DNA of 64,000 nucleotides from Ignavibacteriales bacterium. Its GTDB lineage: Bacteria; Bacteroidota; Ignavibacteria; Ignavibacteriales; Ignavibacteriaceae. Below, piece after piece: positions 52,769-61,150 of this stretch. The position numbers and the translations under genes are program-made. Numbering within the stretch: the first letter of the stretch is position 1; each line of letters opens with the position of its first letter. Under the pieces are notes generated by a model. That model worked only from the letters and a program-made list of their open reading frames with translations, was not told the DNA's origin and ran no database searches. The stretch spans positions 34,030-98,029 of the forward strand of contig JAGUYG010000004.1 in the NCBI GenBank assembly GCA_020061465.1. The letters are read 5' to 3'.

Positions 52769-53542
52769 ATGAAATCAATTGAAGAGAGTGTTATCTCCGC
52801 ACTGGATGCGGCTGATATAGAATTATTTTCCTATCTGCCATACATTCTGCAAGATCTGTGGGAAATGGGAACGCCGCCGGAAATTGTTATCGACCTTGTG
52901 TTTAAACATGCTAAGGAATATTCTAATCTTAAAGTGCTGGATTTAGGCTGCGGCAAAGGTGCGGTATCGATTAAATTATCTCATAAGTTAAAATGCCAAT
53001 GCTATGGAATAGATGCTGTAAAAGAATTTATCGATGAAGCCAAAATAAAAGCTCATGAATTCAATGTCGTTTCTCTTTGCAAATTTGAAGTGAACGACAT
53101 TCGTACTAGAGTTAAAGAATTATCGGGCTTTGATGTGGCGATACTCGGGGCAGTGGGTTCTGTGATGGGTGATTATTATTCAACGCTTACATCTCTTACA
53201 AGCTGTTTAAATCAAAACGGAATAATTATTATTGACGACGGCTACATTGAAGATGACAGTACCTTCACTCACCCGTTAATTCAAAAGAGGAAGAATATTC
53301 TTTACCAAATCGAAAAATCCGGTATGCGGCTAATCGACGAGGTAATTATCAAACCTGAAGAGATTAAAACATCGAATGATCTCATCTTTGAAAAAATTAA
53401 GATGAGATGCGGCGAATTAATTGAAAAGTATCCCGATAAAAGCAGCCTATTCTTGAATTACATAAAGCGCCAGGAAGAAGAAAACAACACACTCGAAACA
53501 AAAATTGTTTGTTCAACAATGGTAATTAAGAAATTTTTTTAA
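52769..53542 (+). CDS. Class I SAM-dependent methyltransferase
   Basis: The 257-aa protein has motif I LKVLDLGCGKGAVSIKLS, motif post-I CYGIDAVKEFIDEAK, and motif IV region GFDVAILGAVGSV, plus IIIIDDGYIEDDS. It is preceded by a helical start (VISALDAADIELFSYLPYIL). The substrate is unknown. It is 30 bp after dsrE and 34 bp before the BtrH-like gene, so it sits in a run of closely spaced plus-strand genes. Confidence 0.85.
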   Translation: MKSIEESVISALDAADIELFSYLPYILQDLWEMGTPPEIVIDLVFKHAKEYSNLKVLDLGCGKGAVSIKLSHKLKCQCYGIDAVKEFIDEAKIKAHEFNVVSLCKFEVNDIRTRVKELSGFDVAILGAVGSVMGDYYSTLTSLTSCLNQNGIIIIDDGYIEDDSTFTHPLIQKRKNILYQIEKSGMRLIDEVIIKPEEIKTSNDLIFEKIKMRCGELIEKYPDKSSLFLNYIKRQEEENNTLETKIVCSTMVIKKFF

Positions 53543-53576
53543 GAATTTTGATTTAGAAAATTTTGGGGATTATAAA

Positions 53577-54644
53577 TTGTTAAGCAATCAAAATATTTTA
53601 CCTTTTGCAGGCTGCGCTGCATTAGACGGATATCACTGCCAAACCAACTCCCTTGCAAAAATATATCATTACTATAAACATCCTTTATCCGAAGACATGC
53701 TTTTAGGCTTAGGCGCAGGCATGGGCTTTATTTATTGGCGAATGGGCGGAGGAAAACAAGCGGGTCCTGAATCTGAGTTTGGCGATATGGTATTTGTAGG
53801 CGGAAGGGGAAATAATAAAAACTTCTTCCAAGATGTCGGACGAAGAACCGGTGTTAAGATCGAAATAAAATCGACATCGAGTGAAAAGAAAGCGGAAGCC
53901 GTTCTTCTGACAAAATTATCCAAACAAGAACCTATAATGGTTTACGGAGACATGGGTTTTCTTCCATGGTTTGAATTACCGAAGGATTATCATTTCGGCG
54001 GACATACTTTTGTTATCTGCGGCTTCGACGATAAAAACACTGTATTAGCTTCCGATATGGATCAAAAAACAAGCGGATTAAAGAAAGGTTTTTACTCTTC
54101 GATATCATTAGAGCAGCTAAAAAAAGCGAGAGGCTCACCCCACAAACCTTTTCCTCCTAAAAATACCTGGCTGGAATTTGATTTTAAAAATTTCCACAAT
54201 CCAATAGAAGAAGATATTTACTCCGCTATAAAACAAACTGTTGATGCACAACTCAATCCTCCCATTAAAAACCTTGGAATAAAAGGAATCAAACACACGG
54301 CAAAGGAACTGCTAAAGTGGTCTACTTATTTTGATGACAAAGAATTAAGAATGAATTTATTTGGACTTTACATTTTTATTGAAATAGGCGGTACCGGCGG
54401 GGGGTGTTTCAGGTATATGTATTCAAGATTCTTAAAAGAAGCATCAATTATTACCGGAAACGATGAACTTGCTGCTGCTTCCAAAATGATTTTTGAATCG
54501 GGTAAACTGTTTTCTGAAATTGGAATGATGTTCAAAGACGTCGAAACAGATCCGGATATAAAAGATAAAATAAACACGGCAATCGAAACGTTTAATAAAA
54601 TTGCTGAGATTGAAGAGGAGGCATTTAATTTACTTTCGGTTTGA
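53577..54644 (+). CDS. BtrH N-terminal domain / DUF4872 protein (papain-like fold)
   Basis: The 355-aa protein has ALDGYHCQTNSLAKIYHYY, with Cys21 preceded by the GYHC motif of BtrH (butirosin biosynthesis acyltransferase) proteins. GGHTFVICGFDDKN supplies His143, a likely Cys-His dyad. The C-terminal half (IEEDIYSAIKQTVDAQLNPP, GGTGGGCFRYMYSRFLKEA) matches DUF4872. BtrH transfers an acyl group from a carrier protein to an aminoglycoside; in most genomes the role of the family is not known. The start is TTG after GGGGATT. It forms an apparent pair with the methyltransferase. Confidence 0.82.
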   Translation: MLSNQNILPFAGCAALDGYHCQTNSLAKIYHYYKHPLSEDMLLGLGAGMGFIYWRMGGGKQAGPESEFGDMVFVGGRGNNKNFFQDVGRRTGVKIEIKSTSSEKKAEAVLLTKLSKQEPIMVYGDMGFLPWFELPKDYHFGGHTFVICGFDDKNTVLASDMDQKTSGLKKGFYSSISLEQLKKARGSPHKPFPPKNTWLEFDFKNFHNPIEEDIYSAIKQTVDAQLNPPIKNLGIKGIKHTAKELLKWSTYFDDKELRMNLFGLYIFIEIGGTGGGCFRYMYSRFLKEASIITGNDELAAASKMIFESGKLFSEIGMMFKDVETDPDIKDKINTAIETFNKIAEIEEEAFNLLSV

Positions 54645-54960
54645 CATGAATGATGCCCTGGGATTTTTAAAACCACGGCGATTTGATGTTTGTCGGTTAA
54701 CTCGCAGCGAAAGATATCGCCTCTACCATGATTAATAAGAGCGAGATAAGACCAAGTAGATTAGAGAAAATCAATCTTTTCATGAAAATAAAATATAATT
54801 ATTCCGTAGCACAGATTACTGCGAATCGTTTGTCCGTTGGAATCTGTGCGAAATTAAAAATAATATTGTTAAAATCTTTTTTACACAGATTCGTTTGGCT
54901 GAGAATACAGAACATCATTTTTGTTCATTAACATAATTATTATTTAACAAAGGAGGACCT
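54645..54960. other. Intergenic region upstream of the secreted protein gene
   Basis: An imperfect dyad of CACAGATT and AATCTGTG units lies at about 54812-54850, and CACAGATTCG recurs at 54884. AAAGGAGG precedes the ATG at 54961. No gene is visible. Confidence 0.5.
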
Positions 54961-56490
54961 ATGAAACACTTTTTAGTTTTAACAATTGCTATTGTTCTCC
55001 TGGGAAGCGGTTCTGCTTTATCCCAATTTGTTGTTACTTCGTCAGTTCCTTCTGACGGTTCGGTAAATGTTCCACTTACGGGAAGCGTTAGCTTTACCTT
55101 CAGCGCTCCGCTTGATACATCAGCGCGTTTCGATAATCCCGAGATTCCGATTTCGCTGCTTTCAAGTGAGCCTAAAGATTCGTTGGTTATTATTTCTGTT
55201 ACTTACAGTCAGGATTTAAGGACTATTTCATTTGATGTGGTGCATACTGCCAATACTGATTTTGTCTGGATAATAACCGCTGCCCGAAGCAGCGGTGGAC
55301 AATCGCTTGCACTGCCCTATGCGTTGAACTACACAACTTCATCGGCATACGGTAATTACTCGGTAAGCGGAAATATTGTATTTGAAGGAGGAAATCCTAC
55401 CGGTGCCATTGCTGCACTCTTTGACAGATCTCTTTTTGGTGAAGAAGAGGGAAATATAAAGATAGCTGCCGTTGTTAATAATTCATACGGTGCGTACACA
55501 CTTAATTATGTTCGTGACGGAGTGTATTGGCCCATTGCCGCAAAGGATTTAGACGGAAATGGAATAATCACTCCAGAAACAGATTTGATTGGTTTTTACG
55601 ATCCGGATAATGACGGACAGCCGGATAGTATTATTGTTTCAGGCGGCAATCTTTCGGGTATAGACGTGTCGCTTCGCTTGCTTTTCAATACCGTTACTGC
55701 TAAAACTTATCTTTTCGATGCAAGGATATTTGCTCAACTCTACGCAACCGACCAGCAGCTTATTGCAATTGGTGTTCATGCGGATCCAAGAGGGATTGAT
55801 ATTAGCGTTGACGGTAAAGCTTTTATGTGGGTGTATCAATTCTTCTCTCCATCGCTCAATTTAAGTACTACCGTCATCTTTTCCTCATTAATTATATTTG
55901 TAGATACAGCCTCTGTCTGGATGCCGGCAAGTATGAGTCCAATACCCGCAAACTTTATCGACAGCGATGCTGCTATGGCAGTTGCCGAAGATAACGGCGG
56001 AAGAGACTTTACGCAGCAGCATAACCTTATAAGGCGGACTTTATACGGCGGTAATTTTTGGTGGGCATTTTTCCCTCAAGACTCAACTAAAATATTCTGG
56101 ATAGCTGAATATGAATCGAAAGAACCTGACAACTCTTCGCTTATATTCAGAGCTTTTGTTGATATGGTAACCGGTCAATTTCTCGGAAGCATTACAGATG
56201 CAGAGACTTTGCCGAAGCCTGTTCCACCCGGATATTATTTGGCTCAAAACTATCCCAATCCGTTTAATCCCATAACGACAATTGAATTTTCAATTCCCAA
56301 ACCGGCAAATGTAACTATGAAAATTTTTGATGTGCTTGGAAGAGAAATCTCTATGCTCGTAAATGAATTTCTTCCTTCAGGCACACACAAAGTTAAGTGG
56401 GATGCGAAAGATTTTCCGGGCGGGGTATATTTTTACCGACTCGAAACCGATGGTTTTGTTCAGACAAAGAAATTGATTCTTTTACGATGA
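54961..56490 (+). CDS. Secreted protein with Ig-like domain and C-terminal sorting tail
   Basis: The 509-aa protein has a signal peptide (FLVLTIAIVLLGSGSALSQ), a Big_5-like Ig domain (SVPSDGSVNVPLTGSVSFTF), a central region with acidic repeats (DLDGNGIITPETD and YDPDNDGQPDS) that may bind calcium, and a C-terminal sorting domain starting YLAQNYPNPFNPITTIEFSI and ending with TKKLILLR. Such tails direct export through a type IX-like system in Ignavibacteria and Bacteroidota. The cargo role is unknown. Confidence 0.88.
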   Translation: MKHFLVLTIAIVLLGSGSALSQFVVTSSVPSDGSVNVPLTGSVSFTFSAPLDTSARFDNPEIPISLLSSEPKDSLVIISVTYSQDLRTISFDVVHTANTDFVWIITAARSSGGQSLALPYALNYTTSSAYGNYSVSGNIVFEGGNPTGAIAALFDRSLFGEEEGNIKIAAVVNNSYGAYTLNYVRDGVYWPIAAKDLDGNGIITPETDLIGFYDPDNDGQPDSIIVSGGNLSGIDVSLRLLFNTVTAKTYLFDARIFAQLYATDQQLIAIGVHADPRGIDISVDGKAFMWVYQFFSPSLNLSTTVIFSSLIIFVDTASVWMPASMSPIPANFIDSDAAMAVAEDNGGRDFTQQHNLIRRTLYGGNFWWAFFPQDSTKIFWIAEYESKEPDNSSLIFRAFVDMVTGQFLGSITDAETLPKPVPPGYYLAQNYPNPFNPITTIEFSIPKPANVTMKIFDVLGREISMLVNEFLPSGTHKVKWDAKDFPGGVYFYRLETDGFVQTKKLILLR

Positions 56491-56642
56491 AAATGGTTTT
56501 CTCGATTAGCATAATTAATCAATCGTTTGAAATCTTTAATTGTATTAATTATGTTGACACCGAAAAAAAATTTAATCGGTGAGTTAAAATGAAAAGCGCC
56601 TGTTAATTTAAAATCATCACATTCACAGAAAGGGGCAAACTT

Positions 56643-56822
56643 ATGCCGACAGAAAAAACAGATCTACTTACAGCAGGCAACATCGCAAAGCAGCTTGGTG
56701 TTTCCGATGCAAAAGTAAAGAAAGCAATACAAGAGCTTGGTATAAAACCGGCAGCAAAGAAAGGCGTCTGCAATTATTACGCAAAGAACGACCTCACCAA
56801 GATTAAATCTGCGCTTAAGTAG
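56643..56822 (+). CDS. Small helix-turn-helix-like protein
   Basis: A 59-codon frame with GAAAGGGG about 9 nt upstream encodes MPTEKTDLLTAGNIAKQLGV, then SDAKVKKAIQELGIKPAAKK and GVCNYYAKNDLTKIKSALK. TAGNIAKQLGVSDAKVKKAIQELG is a textbook helix-turn-helix of the MerR/Xis-type winged class, and the YY-x-K wing follows. It is too short for most gene finders' cutoffs. It may bind DNA as an excisionase-like or nucleoid protein; function is not known. Confidence 0.75.
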   Translation: MPTEKTDLLTAGNIAKQLGVSDAKVKKAIQELGIKPAAKKGVCNYYAKNDLTKIKSALK

Positions 56823-57130
56823 CTAAGAAGAAGGGAGGAAATTTATTATGAGAGATAACTAGAAATTGTTTCTATGTAAAATTTATTGTCTGTTTAATTT
56901 GTTTTCTTTCAATTTCTCTATTACCGTCAGCTTTAGCTGACGGGCTAAAATACAAAACAAGATTTGGCTTTAGCCACATTACAATAAATTATTGTGGCTG
57001 AAGCCATATTATTTTTAGTGTTTGGTGATGATCGAGACCGACTATGAGATAAGGGAGTCATTTCCGACGGATCGTTTAATCGACTCCGTAATCTTTATCT
57101 CAATACGCAAATAAACTATAAAGGCATAAA
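56823..57130. other. Intergenic region with two palindromes
   Basis: It contains CCGTCAGCTTTAGCTGACGG at 56924-56943 and, 22 bp further, a 14-bp-stem hairpin TGGCTTTAGCCACA / TGTGGCTGAAGCCA at 56965-57006. No gene. Confidence 0.7.
56924..57006. repeat. Palindromic repeat with adjacent hairpin, copy 3
   Basis: The first palindrome matches the copies at 536 and 26187. The adjacent GGCTTTAGCC / GGCTGAAGCC hairpin resembles the GGCTAAAGCC block beside the 26.2-kb copy, so the two parts form one repeat unit. Confidence 0.75.
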
Positions 57131-57628
57131 ATGGACAAACAAAAAGTACAGGAATAACAACAAAAAATTCTTGTGCTTATACGGGAATTTTGTACAAAGA
57201 AGCTCAACGAAGAATATCTTGAATTGGCGGAACGATTAGTTCTAAAGCTTGCCCGCAGAAGAAATGTTCCGTTTGTTACAGGACAGCCGCAAATTTGGGC
57301 AGCAGGAATTATTCATGCGATTGGAACAATAACCTTTCTGTTCGATAAATCGTCCAAGCCTTATATTTTTGTTAACGACATTAACGACTTTTTCGGAACG
57401 AACGTTTCTACGACCGGAAGTAAATCAAAACAAATTCGTGATATGCTAAAGATAAGAGAATTTAACGCTGAATTTTCTACCATGAAAATGATGAACAGTA
57501 ATCCTTTTCAAAATTATGTTATGGTAGACGGGTTTATTGTCCCTTTGAAGTTATTGCCCGAAGATTATCAGGAAAATGTAAGGCTAACAAGGGCAGAGGG
57601 AAAAGATATATCGCTTAGGATAAAGTAG
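57131..57628 (+). pseudogene. DUF6398-domain gene with an in-frame TAA near the start
   Basis: An ATG at 57131 encodes MDKQKVQE and then a TAA at 57155-57157; the frame continues open to 57628. The 151-aa open part has LIREFCTKKLNEEYLELAER, RNVPFVTGQPQIWAAGIIHA, TITFLFDKSSKPYIFVNDI and FFGTNVSTTGSKSKQIRDML, the DUF6398 signature. Translation from the GTG at 57173 would restore almost the whole domain, so the product may still be made. It is thus a borderline case. Confidence 0.68.
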
Positions 57629-57675
57629 ATACCTTTTTCAATATCGTTGTCCCGGTTACATTTACAAGTAGTTAA

Positions 57676-58350
57676 ATGAATAATTATTACGCAGAAAAGC
57701 TTTCCGCCGAACGTCTCTGCAGATGTTATGAGATTGCGCCGAAGCGCGCAAAACAATATCTTAAAGCGGAACTCGATTTTGTACTTGGCAAAATTAGTTC
57801 GAACGATTTGGTTCTTGAGCTGGGATGCGGATATGGAAGAATAATTCCCGAGCTGGCACAGAGTGCCCGATATGTTGTGGGTATTGATACGTCTATTTCA
57901 AGTTTGCTTTACGGAAGGAAATTTCTCCACAGAACGTCAAATTATTTTTTAATACAAATGGATGCGGCTCGGCTTTCATTTTTTGATCACACTTTTGATG
58001 TGGTTGTATGTATTCAAAATGGAATATCGGCTTTCCACGTAGATCAAAAACAGCTCATCAATGAAAGCATTCGAGTTACTAAACATGGCGGGAGAATATT
58101 ATTCTCAAGCTACTCTGAAAAATTCTGGAATGACAGATTAGAATGGTTCAGGCTGCAATCAGAAGCCGGACTATTAGGCGAAATCGATTACGAAAAAACA
58201 GCAAACGGCATAATTGTTTGCAAGGACGGATTTACAGCATCTACAGTAGATAGGCATCGTTTCCTTACATTTACTTCGGGACTTGATGTGGAAACGAACA
58301 TTGTAGAGGTAGATGAATCCAGTCTATTTTGTGAGATGATTTCTCATTAG
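57676..58350 (+). CDS. Class I SAM-dependent methyltransferase
   Basis: The 224-aa protein has motif I LVLELGCGYGRIIPELAQSA, VVGIDTSISSLLYGRKFL, and FDVVVCIQNGISAFHVDQKQ. A following segment HGGRILFSSYSEKFW matches the motif VI region. Substrate unknown. The stop overlaps the start region of the next methyltransferase's long open frame, but the two genes are separated by 86 bp at their true starts. Confidence 0.85.
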   Translation: MNNYYAEKLSAERLCRCYEIAPKRAKQYLKAELDFVLGKISSNDLVLELGCGYGRIIPELAQSARYVVGIDTSISSLLYGRKFLHRTSNYFLIQMDAARLSFFDHTFDVVVCIQNGISAFHVDQKQLINESIRVTKHGGRILFSSYSEKFWNDRLEWFRLQSEAGLLGEIDYEKTANGIIVCKDGFTASTVDRHRFLTFTSGLDVETNIVEVDESSLFCEMISH

Positions 58351-58436
58351 TGCAATGGGAGAATCAAGATCAAAGAAAAAAGTTTAATCAACGAAGTGCT
58401 TACACAACCAAACATAAAAAACGTGGGGTAATAAAA

Positions 58437-59198
58437 ATGACACAGTGGTATGAATTGCTTTTTGAAAACTACGCAAAAAAATATGACGACGAATCGTTTA
58501 CACAAGGCACAATCGGCGAGTGTGATTTTATCGAAAGAGAAATAAATTTTAACAAATCGCTGAAAATTCTTGACGTCGGATGCGGTACCGGAAGGCACTC
58601 AATAGAGCTGACAAAAAGAGGATACAATGTAACGGGAGTTGATTTATCCGAATCGCAGCTTCTACGTGCAAAGGAAAAAGCAAAAGAACATAATCTTCAA
58701 ATCGATTTTCAAAAACACGACGCTAGAAACTTGCCATTCGAAAACGATTTTGATTTAGCCATAATGCTTTGCGAGGGGGCATTCCCTTTGATGGAAACAG
58801 ACGAGATGAATTTTGAAATACTACGAAACATAACTAATGCGCTGAAATCTCCCGGCAAGCTGATATTTACAACGCTTAACGGATTGTTCCCCTTGTTTCA
58901 TTCAATTGAAAAATTTTGCGCTTCAACTACAAAAGTAAAAGACGCTTCATACAGCAATAACTCCTTTGATTTAATAACTTTTCGCGATTATAATATTACA
59001 ACTGTCGAGGATGATTCGGGCAACAAAAAGGAATTACATTGTAACGAAAGATATTACGTCCCGTCTGAAATTACATGGCTGATAAAATCTTTGGGTTACA
59101 AGAAAATCGATATTTACGGTGCGAAGCTCGGTGCTTTCTCTAGAGATGATAAGCTTACAACTGATGATTTTGAAATGTTAGTGGTAGCCGGAAGATAA
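58437..59198 (+). CDS. Class I SAM-dependent methyltransferase
   Basis: I placed the start at the ATG at 58437, with GTGGGG upstream; the longer frame overlaps the previous gene. The 253-aa protein has SLKILDVGCGTGRHSIELTK (motif I), NVTGVDLSESQLLRAKEKA, NLPFENDFDLAIMLCEGAFP and a C-terminal beta segment WLIKSLGYKKIDIYGAKLGA. It is a typical UbiE/MenG-like small-molecule methyltransferase. Two adjacent methyltransferase genes may act on the same product. Confidence 0.87.
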   Translation: MTQWYELLFENYAKKYDDESFTQGTIGECDFIEREINFNKSLKILDVGCGTGRHSIELTKRGYNVTGVDLSESQLLRAKEKAKEHNLQIDFQKHDARNLPFENDFDLAIMLCEGAFPLMETDEMNFEILRNITNALKSPGKLIFTTLNGLFPLFHSIEKFCASTTKVKDASYSNNSFDLITFRDYNITTVEDDSGNKKELHCNERYYVPSEITWLIKSLGYKKIDIYGAKLGAFSRDDKLTTDDFEMLVVAGR

Positions 59199-59207
59199 TT
59201 TAATTTT

Positions 59208-60035
59208 ATGATTAGCCTGCTTATTACAATAACGCTGCTAAACATTGTGGGTTCTGCAATAGCGCAAAAGAACCACAAGCCAATGATTATCGCACACAGA
59301 GGAGCCTCTGCGTATGCACCCGAAAATACATTAGCCGCATTTAAACTTGCCGTGAAGACGGGTGCGGATGCAGTTGAGCTTGATGTTTATCAAACAAAAG
59401 ATCAACGGCTTGTAGTTCTTCACGATAAAACATTAAACAGAACAACAAATGGAAGCGGCAATGTTTCCGATTTCACCCTTGACGAGCTAAAAGAATTAGA
59501 TGCAGGAAGCTGGTTTGATCCAAAATTTAAAGGGGAGAAGATTCCTGCTCTTGAAGAAGTAATTGATGCATTGCCTGATACGACTATAATCATCATTGAA
59601 CTAAAAGAAGGTTCTCATCAATCCCCCGGCATCGAAGAAGATGTTATTGAAATTATCAGGAGAAATAAAATTGCCGACAGAGTAATTTTAAAATCATTTA
59701 ATCAAGAAGTGCTGCAAAGGCTTCGGAAATCGGCTCCGGAAATTCCTTTGTGTTATGTTTATGCATTCCGACTCCCGTTTCTCGGGATAGTTGTAGATAA
59801 GGGAATCTCGTTCGGAAGCATCTTCAAAATTAATGTTGAATACTTACAGCCACACCGGCTGCTCCTCTCCAGGTCTTTTGTTGAAAAAGCACACGAGTGC
59901 GGATATAAGGTAATATCCTGGGGTGTAAACAGTCCAAACCAAATCATGAAAGCAATAGATTATGGTGTTGACGGAATAGAGACCGATTATCCAAATCGGG
60001 TGAGAATGCTGCTCGATAAGAATTTTTCTGATTAG
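59208..60035 (+). CDS. Secreted glycerophosphodiester phosphodiesterase
   Basis: The 275-aa protein has a signal peptide (LLITITLLNIVGSAIAQ) and the GDPD signature IIAHRGASAYAPENTLAAF, ELDVYQTKDQRLVVLHDKTL (metal Glu, Asp, His), and a C-terminal GVDGIETDYPNRV. It hydrolyses glycerophosphodiesters released from phospholipids to glycerol-3-phosphate and an alcohol, in the periplasm. It lies 9 bp after the methyltransferase gene. Confidence 0.92.
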   Translation: MISLLITITLLNIVGSAIAQKNHKPMIIAHRGASAYAPENTLAAFKLAVKTGADAVELDVYQTKDQRLVVLHDKTLNRTTNGSGNVSDFTLDELKELDAGSWFDPKFKGEKIPALEEVIDALPDTTIIIIELKEGSHQSPGIEEDVIEIIRRNKIADRVILKSFNQEVLQRLRKSAPEIPLCYVYAFRLPFLGIVVDKGISFGSIFKINVEYLQPHRLLLSRSFVEKAHECGYKVISWGVNSPNQIMKAIDYGVDGIETDYPNRVRMLLDKNFSD

Positions 60036-60131
60036 AGATTTTCTGAATATCCTTTCACTTATTCTATCCATCTTCCTTTAAGTTTCACCTAATTATTTTG
60101 AACGCTTGACGAAAATTTTTAATTTTGCACC

Positions 60132-60204
60132 GCACCCTTAGCTCAGTTGGTAGAGCAGTAGACTCTTAATCTATTGGTCGGGGGTTCGAGTCCCCCAGGG
60201 TGCA
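60132..60204 (+). tRNA. tRNA-Lys (anticodon CUU)
   Basis: The 73-nt cloverleaf has acceptor stem GCACCCT/AGGGTGC, D arm GCTC/GAGC, anticodon stem GTAGA/TCTAT with loop CTCTTAA (anticodon CTT), and T stem GGGGG/CCCCC with loop TTCGAGT. The discriminator is A and no CCA is encoded. A decayed restriction-modification locus begins right after it, suggesting that it served as an insertion site. Confidence 0.95.
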
Positions 60205-60441
60205 CATTGTATTGCAATTCACAGCTTTTCCGTCACTCTTTACAGCAGTTTTTACTTTTCGCTGACAAATCTACAATTAGACTTCTAAAATTCTAATCGT
60301 TATTTTTACTCATAAATTTCCGTAACGCATACCCATGCTCTTACAAAATCATTCCTCGTGATTGAATGAATTGGAAAGAACATTCAGAAGAACCAGACAA
60401 ATAACTTTATAAGGATTTTATTTTGTCACCGTTTAAGATAA
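60205..60441. other. Spacer between the tRNA and the hsdM remnant
   Basis: AT-rich with no recognisable gene. No duplicated tRNA 3' end is visible in this window. Confidence 0.4.
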
Positions 60442-60867
60442 GTGAAAAGGAAACACGCTATTCAATTCTTTTACAGAGTATCAACCGCTGCTATAGTTTT
60501 CCAGAAAGGCGGAGTTACAGATAACGTTTGGTTTTACGATATGGAAGCGGATGGTTTCACACTTGATGACAAACGAAATAAAACTGATAAGAATGATATA
60601 CCGGATATCATTAAGCATTGGAATGTAGGTCGAATCTCCGATTCGACAAAATCTCGAAACAGAGTTTCGAGTTACAAAAAGGCAATCATAGTTAATGTTA
60701 AAGAGATCAGAGAAAACAAATACGATCTGTCAATCTCCCGTTATAAACCAATTGTGTATGAAGAAGTTGAATATGAAAAGCTGGATGTGATAATGGAAAA
60801 GGTTTTGAAGTATGAAAGTGAAATAGCAAAAGATATTACTGATATAAAAAAGTTTTTAAGTAAATAA
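60442..60867 (+). pseudogene. hsdM 3' fragment (type I DNA methyltransferase)
   Basis: The 141-aa frame is the C-terminal end of an HsdM-type N6-adenine methyltransferase: FFYRVSTAAIVFQKGGVTDN, WFYDMEADGFTLDDKRNK, DIPDIIKHWNVGR and YDLSISRYKPIVYEEVEYE, a block typical of the end of HsdM. The catalytic NPPF/Y motif and FxGxG motif, about 300 residues upstream, are absent, and the sequence before it is unrelated. The methylase is therefore inactive as encoded here. Confidence 0.85.
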
Positions 60868-61057
60868 TGAACTCATCCCTCAAATGAGTCCTTTGGACAA
60901 CCCTTCCCTTGCAAAGGGAAGGGCTTATTAGAGCAGTTTACTTTACATTTTTCTATGCTGACAGGAAAATTAATAAAAAGTTTTATAGTGAAAATAAGTC
61001 TCTCTCTTTGTAAGAGAGAGAGATTATCCCGAAGGGATGCCTTCGGCAGAGTGAGTT
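60868..61057. repeat. AACTCATCC...GAGTGAGTT repeat, copy 1
   Basis: It begins TGAACTCATCC and ends GAGTGAGTT (terminal inverted repeats with mismatches). Internal hairpins are CCCTTCCCTT / AAGGGAAGGG and TCTCTCTC / GAGAGAGA. It starts directly at the stop codon of the hsdM fragment. Confidence 0.8.
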
Positions 61058-61075
61058 AAATAATCTGATGTTATT

Positions 61076-61147
61076 ATGAATAATGTGTTAAGTTTGGAAA
61101 AAGAAATTGCTGAAAATATTAATTCAATTAAAAGAATGTTATCGTGA
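61076..61147 (+). pseudogene. Second hsdM-like C-terminal tail
   Basis: The 23-aa frame reads NNVLSLEKEIAENINSIKRM and ends in LS. It resembles the end of HsdM (VLKYESEIAKDITDIKKFLS in the fragment upstream) in the same heptad-like pattern. It is only 3 bp before the Fic gene. It is probably the tail of a different hsdM allele left over from recombination; a tiny leader peptide is the alternative. Confidence 0.5.
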
Positions 61148-61150
61148 AGA

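Noticed and set aside
60205..60441. Duplicated tRNA-Lys 3' end marking an integrated island
   Set aside because: No copy of the tRNA 3' end and no integrase gene is visible downstream within the window.
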